This document shows, in pieces, positions 18,514 through 26,568 of a stretch of DNA of 64,000 nt (positions within the stretch are counted from its first letter, which is position 1; every line of letters begins with the position of its first letter). The DNA is from Alphaproteobacteria bacterium. Its GTDB lineage: Bacteria > Pseudomonadota > Alphaproteobacteria > Rhodospirillales > WMHbin7. The notes under the pieces were generated by a model, which ran no database searches, had not been told where the DNA came from, and saw only the letters and a list, made by a program, of their open reading frames with translations. The position numbers were made by a program, and so were the translations under genes. The stretch lies in assembly GCA_015231795.1 (NCBI GenBank), contig JADGAX010000003.1:248001-312000 (forward strand), read 5' to 3'.

Positions 18514-19539
18514 TTGGCCTTGATCCACAAAACGCACCGAATGAGCATGAGGCGGCTGCTCCACCACATGCTGGGCGGCGAGGGGCATGACGATCTGCGC
18601 GTCAAGCTGATCGATGGGGCGCTGATTGCGCTGATCGTGTTGAATATATTTGCCGTCATTCTGGAATCCGTGCCCACGCTGTCGATGGCGCATGGCCCGG
18701 TTTTTCACGCCTTCGACCTGTTCTCGGTCGGCGTGTTCACGGTGGAATATGTCTTGCGCGTTTGGACGGCCGTCGAGTTGAACCATACCCGCTACCAGCA
18801 TCCACTCTGGGGTCGTCTGCGCTATATGGCCACACCGCTGGCCCTTGTCGATTTGTTGGCGATTTTGCCCTTCTTCCTGGGCTATTTCGTCGAGCTTGAT
18901 CTACGCACCCTGCGCGTTCTGCGCTTGCTGCGCATTTTCAAACTGACCCGCTACTCATCCGCCATGCACATGCTGGTGGCCGTGCTCAGGCAGGAAGCCC
19001 GGGCCGTGGGCGCCATCTTGTTCATCATGATCGTGATGGTGGTCTTCATGGGCAGCGTCATGTATCTGATCGAACATCCGACGCAGCCCGATGTTTTTCC
19101 GGACATTCCCACCTCCATGTGGTGGGCGGTCGTGACCTTGACCACCTTGGGCTATGGCGATGTGACGCCGGTGACGTCCCTGGGGCGGTTGCTGGGCGGC
19201 GTGACTGCGGTTGCCGGCATCGGGATGGTCGCCCTGCCATCGGGTATTCTGGCGTCGGGATTTTCCGAGCAATTGCGCCAGCGGCGCGCGGAATACAGCC
19301 AAAAAGCCGCCAAGGCGCTGTCGGACGGGCATCTGTCGAAGGCCGAGCGTTTCGCGCTTGAGGAAATGCGCCTGGAACTGGGCATGAGCGAGGAAGAAGC
19401 GAAGTCGATTCTGTCCCAACTGGCCAAGCAACCGAAAGAAGCCAATTGTCCGCATTGCGGCCACGCCTTGAAAGGCTATATTGCCTATAGCCGAAGAAAC
19501 GAGGACGTCAAACCGGCTAAGGATGAACATTCCGAGTAA
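18514..19539 (+). CDS. Voltage-gated-type potassium channel with zinc-ribbon tail
   Basis: 341 residues from a TTG at 18514 (AGGGG upstream); an ATG at 18541 is the alternative. Six membrane segments are visible. S4 is R-rich (LRTLRVLRLLRIFKLTRYS, about 130-148). The pore helix and the filter TLGYGD (211-216) define a K+ channel. S6 is followed by a cytoplasmic helical tail and CPHCGHALKG (C312, C315), half of a zinc-ribbon-like motif. It likely controls K+ flux or membrane potential. It is not clearly in an operon; a 21-base gap separates it from the reductase gene downstream. Confidence 0.92.
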   Translation: MALIHKTHRMSMRRLLHHMLGGEGHDDLRVKLIDGALIALIVLNIFAVILESVPTLSMAHGPVFHAFDLFSVGVFTVEYVLRVWTAVELNHTRYQHPLWGRLRYMATPLALVDLLAILPFFLGYFVELDLRTLRVLRLLRIFKLTRYSSAMHMLVAVLRQEARAVGAILFIMIVMVVFMGSVMYLIEHPTQPDVFPDIPTSMWWAVVTLTTLGYGDVTPVTSLGRLLGGVTAVAGIGMVALPSGILASGFSEQLRQRRAEYSQKAAKALSDGHLSKAERFALEEMRLELGMSEEEAKSILSQLAKQPKEANCPHCGHALKGYIAYSRRNEDVKPAKDEHSE

Positions 19540-19560
19540 AATTTAAGGAACAGCCGTCAG

Positions 19561-20328
19561 ATGGGCCAGACGCTTCCCCGCCACGCCTTGGTTACCGGCG
19601 CCGCCAAGCGGATCGGCCGGGCGATCAGCCTGAAGCTGGCGGGGCTTGGCTACGATATTTCCCTGCATTGCCACAAGTCGCGCGCTGACGCCGAGGCTTT
19701 GGCCCGCGAAGTGGAAGGGCTGGGGGTGAAGGCGGCGGTGGTGTCCGCCGACCTAGCCGTGGAAGCCGAGATGGAAAAATTGGTTCCTGACGCGGTGGTC
19801 GCCTTGGGACCCTTGGGCGTGCTGATCAACAACGCCTCGGTCTTCGAGCGCGACGAGGCTTTGTCGGCCAATCGCGACCTGTGGGATTTCCATATGGAAA
19901 CCAATCTCAGGGCGCCTTTCGTGCTGACCCAATCCTTTGCCCGCCACCTGCCCGAAGGCGCCGAAGGGGCCGTGATCAATCTGATCGATCAGCGGGTCTG
20001 GAATTTGACGCCGCATTTTACCACTTACACGCTGAGCAAGGCGGGACTGTGGACGTTGACCCGCACCTTGGCTTTGGCTTTGGCACCTCGCATCCGGGTC
20101 AATGCCGTGGGGCCGGGGCCGGCCCTGCCCAGCATTCGCCAGACCCAGGAAGAGTTCGATCGCCAGTGTCAGGCCATGCCGCTTGGGCGCGGCACGACCC
20201 CGCAAGAGATCGCCGAAGCCGTGGCCTATCTGATGTCGGCGCCCGCCGTCACGGGGCAGATGATCGCTTTGGATGGCGGACAGCATCTCGGCTGGTCGCC
20301 CGCCTCCCCGCCCTGGATCAAGGAGTGA
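19561..20328 (+). CDS. SDR-family reductase, FolM/pteridine reductase-like
   Basis: 255 residues of classical short-chain dehydrogenase: GAAKRIGRAI (cofactor loop, 13-22), NNAS (about 90), catalytic YTLSK (Tyr-x3-Lys near 158-162), and a C-terminal GQMIALDGGQHLGW. The Ser of the triad appears replaced or shifted (LIDQRVWNLTPHFTTYTLSK). R-x-G in the cofactor loop fits NADPH. The next gene, 5 bases downstream, encodes dihydroneopterin aldolase, which supports a pterin reductase (FolM) role in folate or monapterin synthesis. The substrate is inferred. Confidence 0.8.
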   Translation: MGQTLPRHALVTGAAKRIGRAISLKLAGLGYDISLHCHKSRADAEALAREVEGLGVKAAVVSADLAVEAEMEKLVPDAVVALGPLGVLINNASVFERDEALSANRDLWDFHMETNLRAPFVLTQSFARHLPEGAEGAVINLIDQRVWNLTPHFTTYTLSKAGLWTLTRTLALALAPRIRVNAVGPGPALPSIRQTQEEFDRQCQAMPLGRGTTPQEIAEAVAYLMSAPAVTGQMIALDGGQHLGWSPASPPWIKE

Positions 20329-20333
20329 GCAAG

Positions 20334-20750
20334 ATGCCCGCGCATGCCAGCCCGAAAGTCGCGCAGCCCTTGCGCATCGCGGATGCCAGGAACCTGATCA
20401 GGCATGTCTTCGTGCGCGATTTGTTGCTGGCCTGCCGTATTGGCGTACATGCTCACGAGGAAGGCCAGCCGCAGCGCGTGCGGGTCAATTTGGATTTGGC
20501 GGTGCGCGAAGGCAGTCAGGACGACGATCTGTCGCATGTCGTTTGCTATGAGGGTTTGGTGGCGGGCGTGCGCGCCCTGGCCGGAGAGGGCCATGTCAAA
20601 TTGGTCGAGACCTTGGCCGAGCGGGTGGCGGCCCTTTGTCTCGAAGACAGCCGGGTCGAGGTCGTGCGCGTGCGGATCGAGAAGCTGGACGTGTTTGTCG
20701 ACGCCGCCAGCGTCGGCGTCGAGATCGAGCGCTTCCAGGCGAGCAAATGA
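20334..20750 (+). CDS. folB: Dihydroneopterin aldolase
   Basis: 138 residues from the ATG at 20334 (GGAGTGAGCAAG upstream). VFVRDLLLACRIGVHAHEEGQPQRVRVNLDL is the FolB signature, with later residues LVETLAERVAALCLED and VRVRIEKLDVFVDAASVGVEIER. It splits 7,8-dihydroneopterin into 6-hydroxymethyl-dihydropterin and glycolaldehyde in folate synthesis. It follows the FolM-like gene closely. The N-terminal 20 residues are longer than in many homologues. Confidence 0.9.
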   Translation: MPAHASPKVAQPLRIADARNLIRHVFVRDLLLACRIGVHAHEEGQPQRVRVNLDLAVREGSQDDDLSHVVCYEGLVAGVRALAGEGHVKLVETLAERVAALCLEDSRVEVVRVRIEKLDVFVDAASVGVEIERFQASK

Positions 20751-20790
20751 CCGGAATCGCTCAGGTTTCGTTGAGCGGACGAACAGCAAT

Positions 20791-21001
20791 TCGTCCACAA
20801 TCCCCGGTGAAGGATGAACGTTTCAATTGGTGTCAAGATGTTTCATCACATATGGCGTTATGTTTACACTTGACGGGTATGGTTATCAGTAAAATCAATG
20901 AGTTATTAAAGATGCATAAAAAAGCGGCAATCCCGTCCGAGTCGGGGCGAGGCCTGGGATACGGGCTTGTCCTAGGTCGGTTGCCCACAAACTTATCCAC
21001 A
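20791..21001. promoter_or_regulatory. DnaA-box-like cluster upstream of uvrC
   Basis: The 328-base gap between folB and uvrC holds TCGTCCACA (20791-20799), TTGCCCACA (20981-20989) and the perfect consensus TTATCCACA (20993-21001). The last two are 3 bases apart. The stretch between is AT-rich. This may be a DnaA-controlled promoter for uvrC; an origin is possible but weakly supported. I see no other gene in the gap. Confidence 0.3.
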
Positions 21002-21078
21002 GCATCGGTGGAGAATTTTTCAGCCTTATTCTTTAATGACTTTTTGCCGCGAAATTTGATGCGAATCAATCGGCGAGC

Positions 21079-22929
21079 TTGATCGTGATCGGGGTCGAGC
21101 TACTTGAGAATGAGTTGAAGAAGCTGCCCTTGCAGCCCGGCGTCTACCGCATGCAGGACGCGAAGGGCGATGTTTTGTATGTCGGCAAGGCTAAAAGCCT
21201 GAAAAAGCGCGTCAGCGCATACACGAAGCTGGACCGATTGCCCGACAGGCTGAAGCGCATGGTGTCGCGCGTGGCCGCGCTGGAAGTGGTGGTCACGCGC
21301 ACTGAAGCCGAAGCCTTGTTGCTGGAAAGCAATCTGATCAAGGAGTTCAGGCCGCATTTCAACATCCTGCTCAAGGATGACAAGTCTTTCCCCTTCATTC
21401 TGCTGGCAAGCGATCATCCATGGCCGCGCCTGATGAAACATCGCGGCGCCAAAAGCCAGAAGGGCGATTATTTCGGCCCCTTCGCCTCCGGCACCGCCGT
21501 CAACGTGACGTTGAATATTCTGCAGCGCGCCTTTCTTCTGCGCACCTGTTCTGACGCCGTCTTCGCCAATCGCACAAGGCCATGCTTGCTGTATCAGATC
21601 AAGCGTTGTTCGGGGCCTTGCGCCGGGCGCATCTCTTCCGATGCCTACGCCGCCCTGGCCAATGAAGCGCGAGAGTTTCTGACGGGGCGCAGCCACGTCA
21701 TCCAAAAGGCCCTGGCGGCCCGCATGGAAGAAGCCGCCCAGGAACTGGAATATGAAAAGGCCGCCCAATTCCGCGACCGCATTCAAGCGCTTTCGCGCAT
21801 CCAGGCGCGTCAGGACATCAGCTTGGCCGGCATGAGCGATGCCGATGTGGTGGCGCTGCATCAAGACGGCGGACGATCTTGCGTGCAGGTTTTCTTCTTT
21901 CGGGCCGGGCAGAATTTCGGCAACCGGGCCTATTTCCCGGCGGGAACCGAAGGCCAAGCGGGCGGCGATGTTCTGTCGGCCTTTCTGGGACAGTTCTATG
22001 CCAGCCGTCCGCCGCCTTCGCTGGTGCTGCTGAGCGAGCGCATTCCCGAGACCGCCCTGGTTGCCGAAGCCTTGTCCATCCGGGCCGGGCGCAAGGTGGA
22101 ATTGCAAGCGCCGGAGCGCGGCGACAAGAAGAAGGCGGTTGACCATGCCCTGGTCAATGCCCGCGAAGCCTTGGCCCGGCGCTTGAGTGAAAACGCCCTG
22201 CAAAGGGAAATGCTGGAAAAGCTGGCCGATCTGGCGAAACTGGAAAGCGTTCCCGAACGGATCGAGGTTTATGACAACAGCCATGTCATGGGAACCAGCG
22301 CGGTTGGCGCCATGATCGTGGCGGGGCCTGAGGGGTTCTTGAAATCGGCCTATCGGCGCTTCAACATCAAAAGCACCGATTTAACGCCGGGCGACGATTT
22401 CGCCATGATGAAGGAGGTGCTGACAAGGCGCTTCCTGCGTGCCCAGAAGGAAGACCCCGAACGCGACAAGGGGCTGTGGCCCGATCTGGTGCTGATCGAT
22501 GGCGGGCTGGGTCAGTTGCATGCAGTCCAGGAGGTTCTGTCGGAAGAAGGGATCGAGGACGTGGCCTTGATCGCCATCGCCAAGGGGCCTGACCGCAATG
22601 CCGGTCGCGAACGTCTGTTCCTGCCTGGATTGGATGCTCCCATCCAATTGCCCGAGCGCGATCCGGTTCTGTACTTCCTGCAACGTCTGCGTGACGAGGC
22701 GCATCGCTTCGCCGTGGGCAGCCACCGGGCTAGGCGCTCGATGGCGATTGGGGCGACCCCCCTGGATGAAATCGAGGGAATTGGGGCCGGACGCAAGAAG
22801 GCTCTTTTGAATCATTTCGGTTCCGGAGGGGCCGTCAAGGAAGCCTCGGTCGAGGAATTGATGAAAGTTCCGGGAATCAGCCGCCCGCTGGCCAAGAAAA
22901 TCCATGACCGTTTCCACGGGGAAGGTTAA
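21079..22929 (+). CDS. uvrC: Excinuclease ABC subunit C
   Basis: 616 residues. N-terminal GIY-YIG nuclease (LPLQPGVYRM, VLYVGKAKSLKKRVSAY), a Cys-rich part (RPCLLYQIKRCSGPC), a UVR motif (ELEYEKAAQFRDRIQAL), the C-terminal endonuclease domain (ERIEVYDNSHVMGTSAVGAMIV, LVLIDGGLGQL) and tandem helix-hairpin-helix (LDEIEGIGAGRKKALLNHFGS, LMKVPGISRPLAKKI). It makes the dual incisions in nucleotide excision repair. The track start is a TTG at 21079; a GTG at 21085 is possible, and there is no convincing ribosome site, so the start is uncertain. pgsA follows, a common alphaproteobacterial order. Confidence 0.95.
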   Translation: MIVIGVELLENELKKLPLQPGVYRMQDAKGDVLYVGKAKSLKKRVSAYTKLDRLPDRLKRMVSRVAALEVVVTRTEAEALLLESNLIKEFRPHFNILLKDDKSFPFILLASDHPWPRLMKHRGAKSQKGDYFGPFASGTAVNVTLNILQRAFLLRTCSDAVFANRTRPCLLYQIKRCSGPCAGRISSDAYAALANEAREFLTGRSHVIQKALAARMEEAAQELEYEKAAQFRDRIQALSRIQARQDISLAGMSDADVVALHQDGGRSCVQVFFFRAGQNFGNRAYFPAGTEGQAGGDVLSAFLGQFYASRPPPSLVLLSERIPETALVAEALSIRAGRKVELQAPERGDKKKAVDHALVNAREALARRLSENALQREMLEKLADLAKLESVPERIEVYDNSHVMGTSAVGAMIVAGPEGFLKSAYRRFNIKSTDLTPGDDFAMMKEVLTRRFLRAQKEDPERDKGLWPDLVLIDGGLGQLHAVQEVLSEEGIEDVALIAIAKGPDRNAGRERLFLPGLDAPIQLPERDPVLYFLQRLRDEAHRFAVGSHRARRSMAIGATPLDEIEGIGAGRKKALLNHFGSGGAVKEASVEELMKVPGISRPLAKKIHDRFHGEG

Positions 22930-22938
22930 ATTGCGTCT

Positions 22939-23538
22939 ATGTTGACCAGCCCGCCCAATCTTCTGACCTTGTCACGCATCGCGGCCATTCCGCTGGTGGT
23001 GGCCACTTTCTATCTGGAGGGGGCCGTCTGGAACTGGGTGGCGCTGGGCCTTTTCGCCGCCGCCGGGATCACCGATTTCTTCGATGGCTGGCTGGCAAGG
23101 CGCACCAACCAGATTTCCAGCTTCGGCCGTTTCCTGGACCCTATCGCCGACAAGCTGCTGGTGGCCGCCATCTTGCTGATGCTGGTCGCCTTTCAGCGCA
23201 TGAGCGCCTTGGCCTTCCTTCCCGCCGTGGTCATTTTGTGCCGCGAAATCCTGGTTTCGGGCTTAAGGGAATTCCTGGCCGAGGCCAAGGTCGGCATGCC
23301 GGTCAGCCGCTTGGCCAAATGGAAAACCGCCCTGCAGATGGTGGCAATCGGTTTTCTGATCGTTGGCGACGCCGGTCCCGCTTGGCTGCCCGTGCGCATG
23401 ATCGGCGAGGTTGGTCTGTGGATTGCCGCCGCCTTGACGATGATCACCGGCTACGACTATTTGATGGCAGGGGTGCCTCATATGCGCAAGCCCAGGGCCA
23501 AGCACGGTGCCAGCGTCAAAGCGGGCGATGGCGCATGA
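22939..23538 (+). CDS. pgsA: CDP-diacylglycerol--glycerol-3-phosphate 3-phosphatidyltransferase
   Basis: 199 residues of membrane protein with the CDP-alcohol phosphotransferase signature FFDGWLARRTNQISSFGRFLDPIADKLL (D-G-x2-A-R-x8-G-x3-D-x3-D). It makes phosphatidylglycerophosphate for phosphatidylglycerol and cardiolipin. It starts 10 bases after uvrC, and its stop overlaps the start of the mobB-like gene by 4 bases. Confidence 0.95.
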   Translation: MLTSPPNLLTLSRIAAIPLVVATFYLEGAVWNWVALGLFAAAGITDFFDGWLARRTNQISSFGRFLDPIADKLLVAAILLMLVAFQRMSALAFLPAVVILCREILVSGLREFLAEAKVGMPVSRLAKWKTALQMVAIGFLIVGDAGPAWLPVRMIGEVGLWIAAALTMITGYDYLMAGVPHMRKPRAKHGASVKAGDGA

Positions 23539-23987
23539 AGCTGTTTGGCCTGATCGGCGAGGACGAAGGGCAGCGTCGCGACGTTCTGCTCCGTCTGGTC
23601 GAGGAATTGTCGAAGCGCAAGATCAAGGTGGCGACCCTGCATGAAGCCCCGCTAGGCTTCGATCCCGACAAACCCGGCAAGGATTCGTACGAACATCGCA
23701 AAGCGGGCGCTTCGGAAGTGCTGTTGATGGCGCCGCATTTGTCGGCCCTGATGCATGAGAATGCTGGCCGCCCGTCCGCTTCGGTCGAACAGTTGGCCCG
23801 TTCGATGACGGGGGCCGATCTGGTGCTGGTCGATGGGTTCTCGAATTCCCCGCATCCCAAGGCGCGGGTGGGCGTCAAGGACTGTGTTGGCGGATGCGAT
23901 GCTTCGGTCATCGCCACCATCGATCCAACCGGTTTGGATGTGGTTGTCCTGGCCGATCTGACTATGGCCCGCGCACAAGAGGTGTGA
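23535..23987 (+). CDS. MobB-like protein lacking the P-loop
   Basis: 150 residues; ATG overlaps the pgsA stop (ATGA). It keeps MobB features: FDPDKPGKDSYEHRKAGASEVLL (about 37-60) and ADLVLVDGFSNSPHPK, but the N-terminal Walker A motif (G-x4-G-K-T/S) is replaced by GLIGEDEGQRRDVLL. MobB assists guanine dinucleotide attachment to molybdopterin as a GTP-binding adaptor; this protein probably cannot bind the nucleotide in the usual way. moaD and moaE follow immediately, so a role in molybdenum cofactor supply is still likely. Confidence 0.75.
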   Translation: MKLFGLIGEDEGQRRDVLLRLVEELSKRKIKVATLHEAPLGFDPDKPGKDSYEHRKAGASEVLLMAPHLSALMHENAGRPSASVEQLARSMTGADLVLVDGFSNSPHPKARVGVKDCVGGCDASVIATIDPTGLDVVVLADLTMARAQEV

Positions 23988-23989
23988 CG

Positions 23990-24241
23990 ATGAAGATCCT
24001 GTATTTCGCCAGTCTGAAGGCCAAAACGGGAGTCGGCGCCGAGGAGGTGACCTTGCCCGCTTCGGTCGCCACGCTGGCCGATCTGGCCGACTGGCTGAAG
24101 AACCGGGGCGGCGGCTTCGCCGAGGCCTTCGCCGATCTGCGCACGGTGCGCGCCGCCATCAATCAGGAACATGCCGCCTTCGAGGCCAAGGTAGGCGATG
24201 GCGATGAAGTGGCCTTCTTTCCTCCGGTCACCGGAGGCTAG
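23990..24241 (+). CDS. moaD: Molybdopterin synthase small subunit
   Basis: 83 residues of ubiquitin-like fold ending in VTGG; the C-terminal Gly-Gly is the thiocarboxylation site. The start is the ATG at 23990, 2 bases after the mobB-like stop. It delivers sulfur to precursor Z within the MoaD2-MoaE2 complex. moaE starts 4 bases downstream. Confidence 0.94.
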   Translation: MKILYFASLKAKTGVGAEEVTLPASVATLADLADWLKNRGGGFAEAFADLRTVRAAINQEHAAFEAKVGDGDEVAFFPPVTGG

Positions 24242-24245
24242 GGCC

Positions 24246-24689
24246 ATGGCCGTTCGCGTTCAGGAAGCCGATTTCGACGTGGGTGTCGAGTTCGCCCGCT
24301 TCACGCAGGGCCGCACCGATCTGGGCGGCGTCGCCCTGTTCGCGGGATTGGTGCGGGGCGACGCGGGAACCGTATCGGCGATGACGCTGGAACATTATCC
24401 CGGCATGACCGAACGCCAGTTGGAGGCCATCGAGGCCGAGGCCAGGAAACGCTGGAAGCTGGACGACGCCCTGATCGTGCATCGCGTGGGCAGGTTGTTG
24501 CCGGGCGATCGCATCGTGCTGGTCATGACCGCCTCGGCGCACAGGAAAGATTCCCTGGAAGCCTGCCATTTCCTGATCGACTGGCTGAAGACCAAAGCGC
24601 CCTTCTGGAAATTCGAGGAAGGTGCGGCAGGCGGCAAATGGGTGGACGCCAAGGAAACCGACGAGGCGGCTGCGAAGAAGTGGGATTGA
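24246..24689 (+). CDS. moaE: Molybdopterin synthase catalytic subunit
   Basis: 147 residues from ATG 24246. MoaE motifs: GGVALFAGLVRG, LEHYPGMTERQLEAIEAEA, VHRVGRLLPGDRIVLV, SAHRKDSLEACHFLIDWLKTKAPFWKFE with Lys in the KTKAPFWK active-site segment. It makes molybdopterin from cyclic pyranopterin monophosphate using MoaD thiocarboxylate. The upstream order pgsA-mobB-moaD-moaE suggests one transcript feeding the Nap, Nar and other molybdoenzymes of this window. Confidence 0.95.
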   Translation: MAVRVQEADFDVGVEFARFTQGRTDLGGVALFAGLVRGDAGTVSAMTLEHYPGMTERQLEAIEAEARKRWKLDDALIVHRVGRLLPGDRIVLVMTASAHRKDSLEACHFLIDWLKTKAPFWKFEEGAAGGKWVDAKETDEAAAKKWD

Positions 24690-24725
24690 CGTCGATGCCA
24701 TGTCGCTGGCGATGATTCATTCGCA

Positions 24726-24998
24726 TTAATACGCCACGTCATCGGCCAAATCGCCGATTTCGGCGGCCAAGTCGGACAAGCCATGTTCGAGGGCCAGCTT
24801 GGACAAGGCGAAAACGGGGCTGATTTCGGCGCTGGGCAAACTGTCGGCATGAAACAGCCGCTGGGCGAAATCGATCAGATCTGCCTTCAGGTTCAGGGCT
24901 GGAAGGGCCAGAAAAGCATCGCGGTCCTTATGTTGGCGCAGACTGACCGGGATATGCACCCGAACGCCGTTGGGCGGGTCGTAATAGATGTTTCCCAT
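24726..24998 (-). CDS. Small protein of unknown function
   Basis: 90 residues, start ATG 24998 with GGGACGG upstream. Acidic C-terminal half (LSKLALEHGLSDLAAEIGDLADDVAY) and a well-mixed composition suggest a real protein. It is convergent with moaE. The ilvE terminator ends only about 14 bases before its ATG, so it would rely on read-through or a promoter inside that hairpin region. No family recognised. Confidence 0.5.
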   Translation of the reverse strand: MGNIYYDPPNGVRVHIPVSLRQHKDRDAFLALPALNLKADLIDFAQRLFHADSLPSAEISPVFALSKLALEHGLSDLAAEIGDLADDVAY

Positions 24999-25011
24999 TT
25001 CCGTCCCAAAA

Positions 25012-25039
25012 GAAAAGAGGGAGCCGAAGCTCCCTCTTT
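25012..25039 (-). terminator. Rho-independent terminator of ilvE
   Basis: On the minus strand AAAGAGGGAGC pairs with GCTCCCTCTTT over a TTCG tetraloop, followed by TCTTTT. It lies 23 bases after the ilvE stop. Confidence 0.92.
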
Positions 25040-25062
25040 CATAGTCGCTCTAGTCTGCTCGT

Positions 25063-25938
25063 TCAACCGGCATTGACCAGGGCGGAATAGTCTTCCATCA
25101 GCGTCTTGCACACGGCTGCGGGCGTGAAGCGGTAGTCGCCGATCTCGCCAACCGGCGTTACCTCGGCCGCCGTTCCGGTCAGGAAACATTCCGTCGCCTT
25201 GGCCATTTCCTCGGGCATGATGGCGCGCTCGATCACCTCGAAGCCGCGCTTCTTGGCCAGATCGATCACCGTGCGGCGCGTGATGCCGTCCAGGAAACAG
25301 TCGGGCTTGGGCGTGTGAATCTTGCCGTCGATGATGAAGAAGACATTGGCGCCGGTCGCTTCGGCCACCTGGCCGCGATAATCCAGCATCATCGAATCGT
25401 GATAGCCCTCGTCCTCGGCCTTGTGCTTGGAGAGCGTGCAGATCATGTAAAGCCCCGCCGCCTTGGCCTTGCAGGGGATGGTCTTGGGATCGGGGCGACG
25501 CCATTCCGACATTTGCAGGCGGATGCCCTTCATCTTGGCCTCGGGCGAGAAATAGCTGGGCCATTCCCACACCGCGATGGCGACGCGGATTTTGGTGGCC
25601 TGGGCGGCGACGCCCATCATCTCGCTGCCGCGCCAGGCGATGGGGCGCACATAGGCGTCCTTCAGCTTGTTGTCGGCCAGCACCAGCTTGCAGGCGTCGT
25701 CGATTTCCTTGACCGAGTAGGGCAGGTCAAAGCCCAGCATGCGTCCGGAATCAACCAAGCGCTGGCTGTGTTCGGTCAGCTTGAAGATATTGCCGCCATA
25801 GGCCCGTTCGCCTTCGAAGACAGCCGAAGCATAATGCAGGCCATGCGACAAGACATGCAGCTTGGCGTCGCGCCAGGGGACGAGCTTGCCGTCCATCCAG
25901 ATGCTTCCGTCGCGGTCGTCGAAAGGAATGACACTCAT
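25063..25938 (-). CDS. ilvE: Branched-chain amino acid aminotransferase
   Basis: 291 residues of fold-type IV PLP enzyme. IWMDGKLVPWRDAKLHVLSHGLHYASAVFEGERAY is the N-terminal signature; the catalytic Lys lies in PCKAKAAGLYMICTL; the PLP-phosphate and glutamate parts include EATGANVFFI and CFLTGTAAEVTPVGEI. It transfers the amino group of Val, Leu and Ile to 2-oxoglutarate. It is divergent from the MarR gene with about 72 bases between starts, so that region may hold a shared operator. A D-amino acid or aminodeoxychorismate specificity is less likely. Confidence 0.92.
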   Translation of the reverse strand: MSVIPFDDRDGSIWMDGKLVPWRDAKLHVLSHGLHYASAVFEGERAYGGNIFKLTEHSQRLVDSGRMLGFDLPYSVKEIDDACKLVLADNKLKDAYVRPIAWRGSEMMGVAAQATKIRVAIAVWEWPSYFSPEAKMKGIRLQMSEWRRPDPKTIPCKAKAAGLYMICTLSKHKAEDEGYHDSMMLDYRGQVAEATGANVFFIIDGKIHTPKPDCFLDGITRRTVIDLAKKRGFEVIERAIMPEEMAKATECFLTGTAAEVTPVGEIGDYRFTPAAVCKTLMEDYSALVNAG

Positions 25939-26010
25939 AGCGGGGCCTTTCGGTTAGATAGTTTCGAATAACGCTTGCCACGGGTAACATCCTTAGGGCA
26001 AAATGTCAAC

Positions 26011-26493
26011 ATGACTGACATAAAATTCCCGCCGCCCGCCGCCGGGCATTTCAACGAAGGACAGCTTCGCGAAGCGATCGAGATGCTGTTTTTCGCCTAT
26101 CGCGACTTCACCGCCGAACCCGACGCCATCTTGTCCGGGCATGGTTTCGGGCGCGCCCACCACCGGGTGATCTATTTCGTGGGCCGCCATCCCGGCATGA
26201 CGGTCAGCGATCTGCTGGGAATCTTGAAGATCACCAAGCAAAGCCTGGCCCGCGTGCTGCGCGAACTGGTCGATCAGGGCTTCGTGGCCCAGGTGCAGGG
26301 CGAGCGCGACAAGCGTCAGCGCCGCCTAAGCCTGACCGCCAAGGGCCTGGGTCTGGAAAAATCGCTGACCGAGAGGCAGTTGGCCAGAATCGCCCGCGCT
26401 TTTGATGCTGCTGGCGCCCAAAGCGTCGAGGGTTTCAGGACCGTGATGCTGGGGATTACCGACGATCCGTCGCTGGGGCGCAAAAGCGTCTGA
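26011..26493 (+). CDS. MarR-family regulator (PetP-like)
   Basis: 160 residues from the ATG at 26011; an upstream in-frame TTG (25975) is possible. The winged helix lies at about 55-120 (GMTVSDLLGILKITKQSLARVLRELVDQGFVAQVQGERDKRQRRLSLT). It precedes an OmpR-type regulator and sensor kinase, a gene order like Rhodobacter PetP-PetR, where the pair is needed for cytochrome bc1 gene expression. The functional equivalence is inferred. The divergent ilvE may be a target. Confidence 0.85.
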   Translation: MTDIKFPPPAAGHFNEGQLREAIEMLFFAYRDFTAEPDAILSGHGFGRAHHRVIYFVGRHPGMTVSDLLGILKITKQSLARVLRELVDQGFVAQVQGERDKRQRRLSLTAKGLGLEKSLTERQLARIARAFDAAGAQSVEGFRTVMLGITDDPSLGRKSV

Positions 26494-26568
26494 CAATCCG
26501 CAAGGGCAATTTGCTTTGGCAAGCGATTCGCGATTTAATTCGCCCCTTCAAGACGACAGAGGAATTCC

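Noticed and set aside
20791-21001. Chromosomal replication origin
   Set aside because: Three DnaA-like boxes alone are not enough; no dnaA, parAB or hemE-type neighbours are present, so I only report it as a candidate regulatory cluster.
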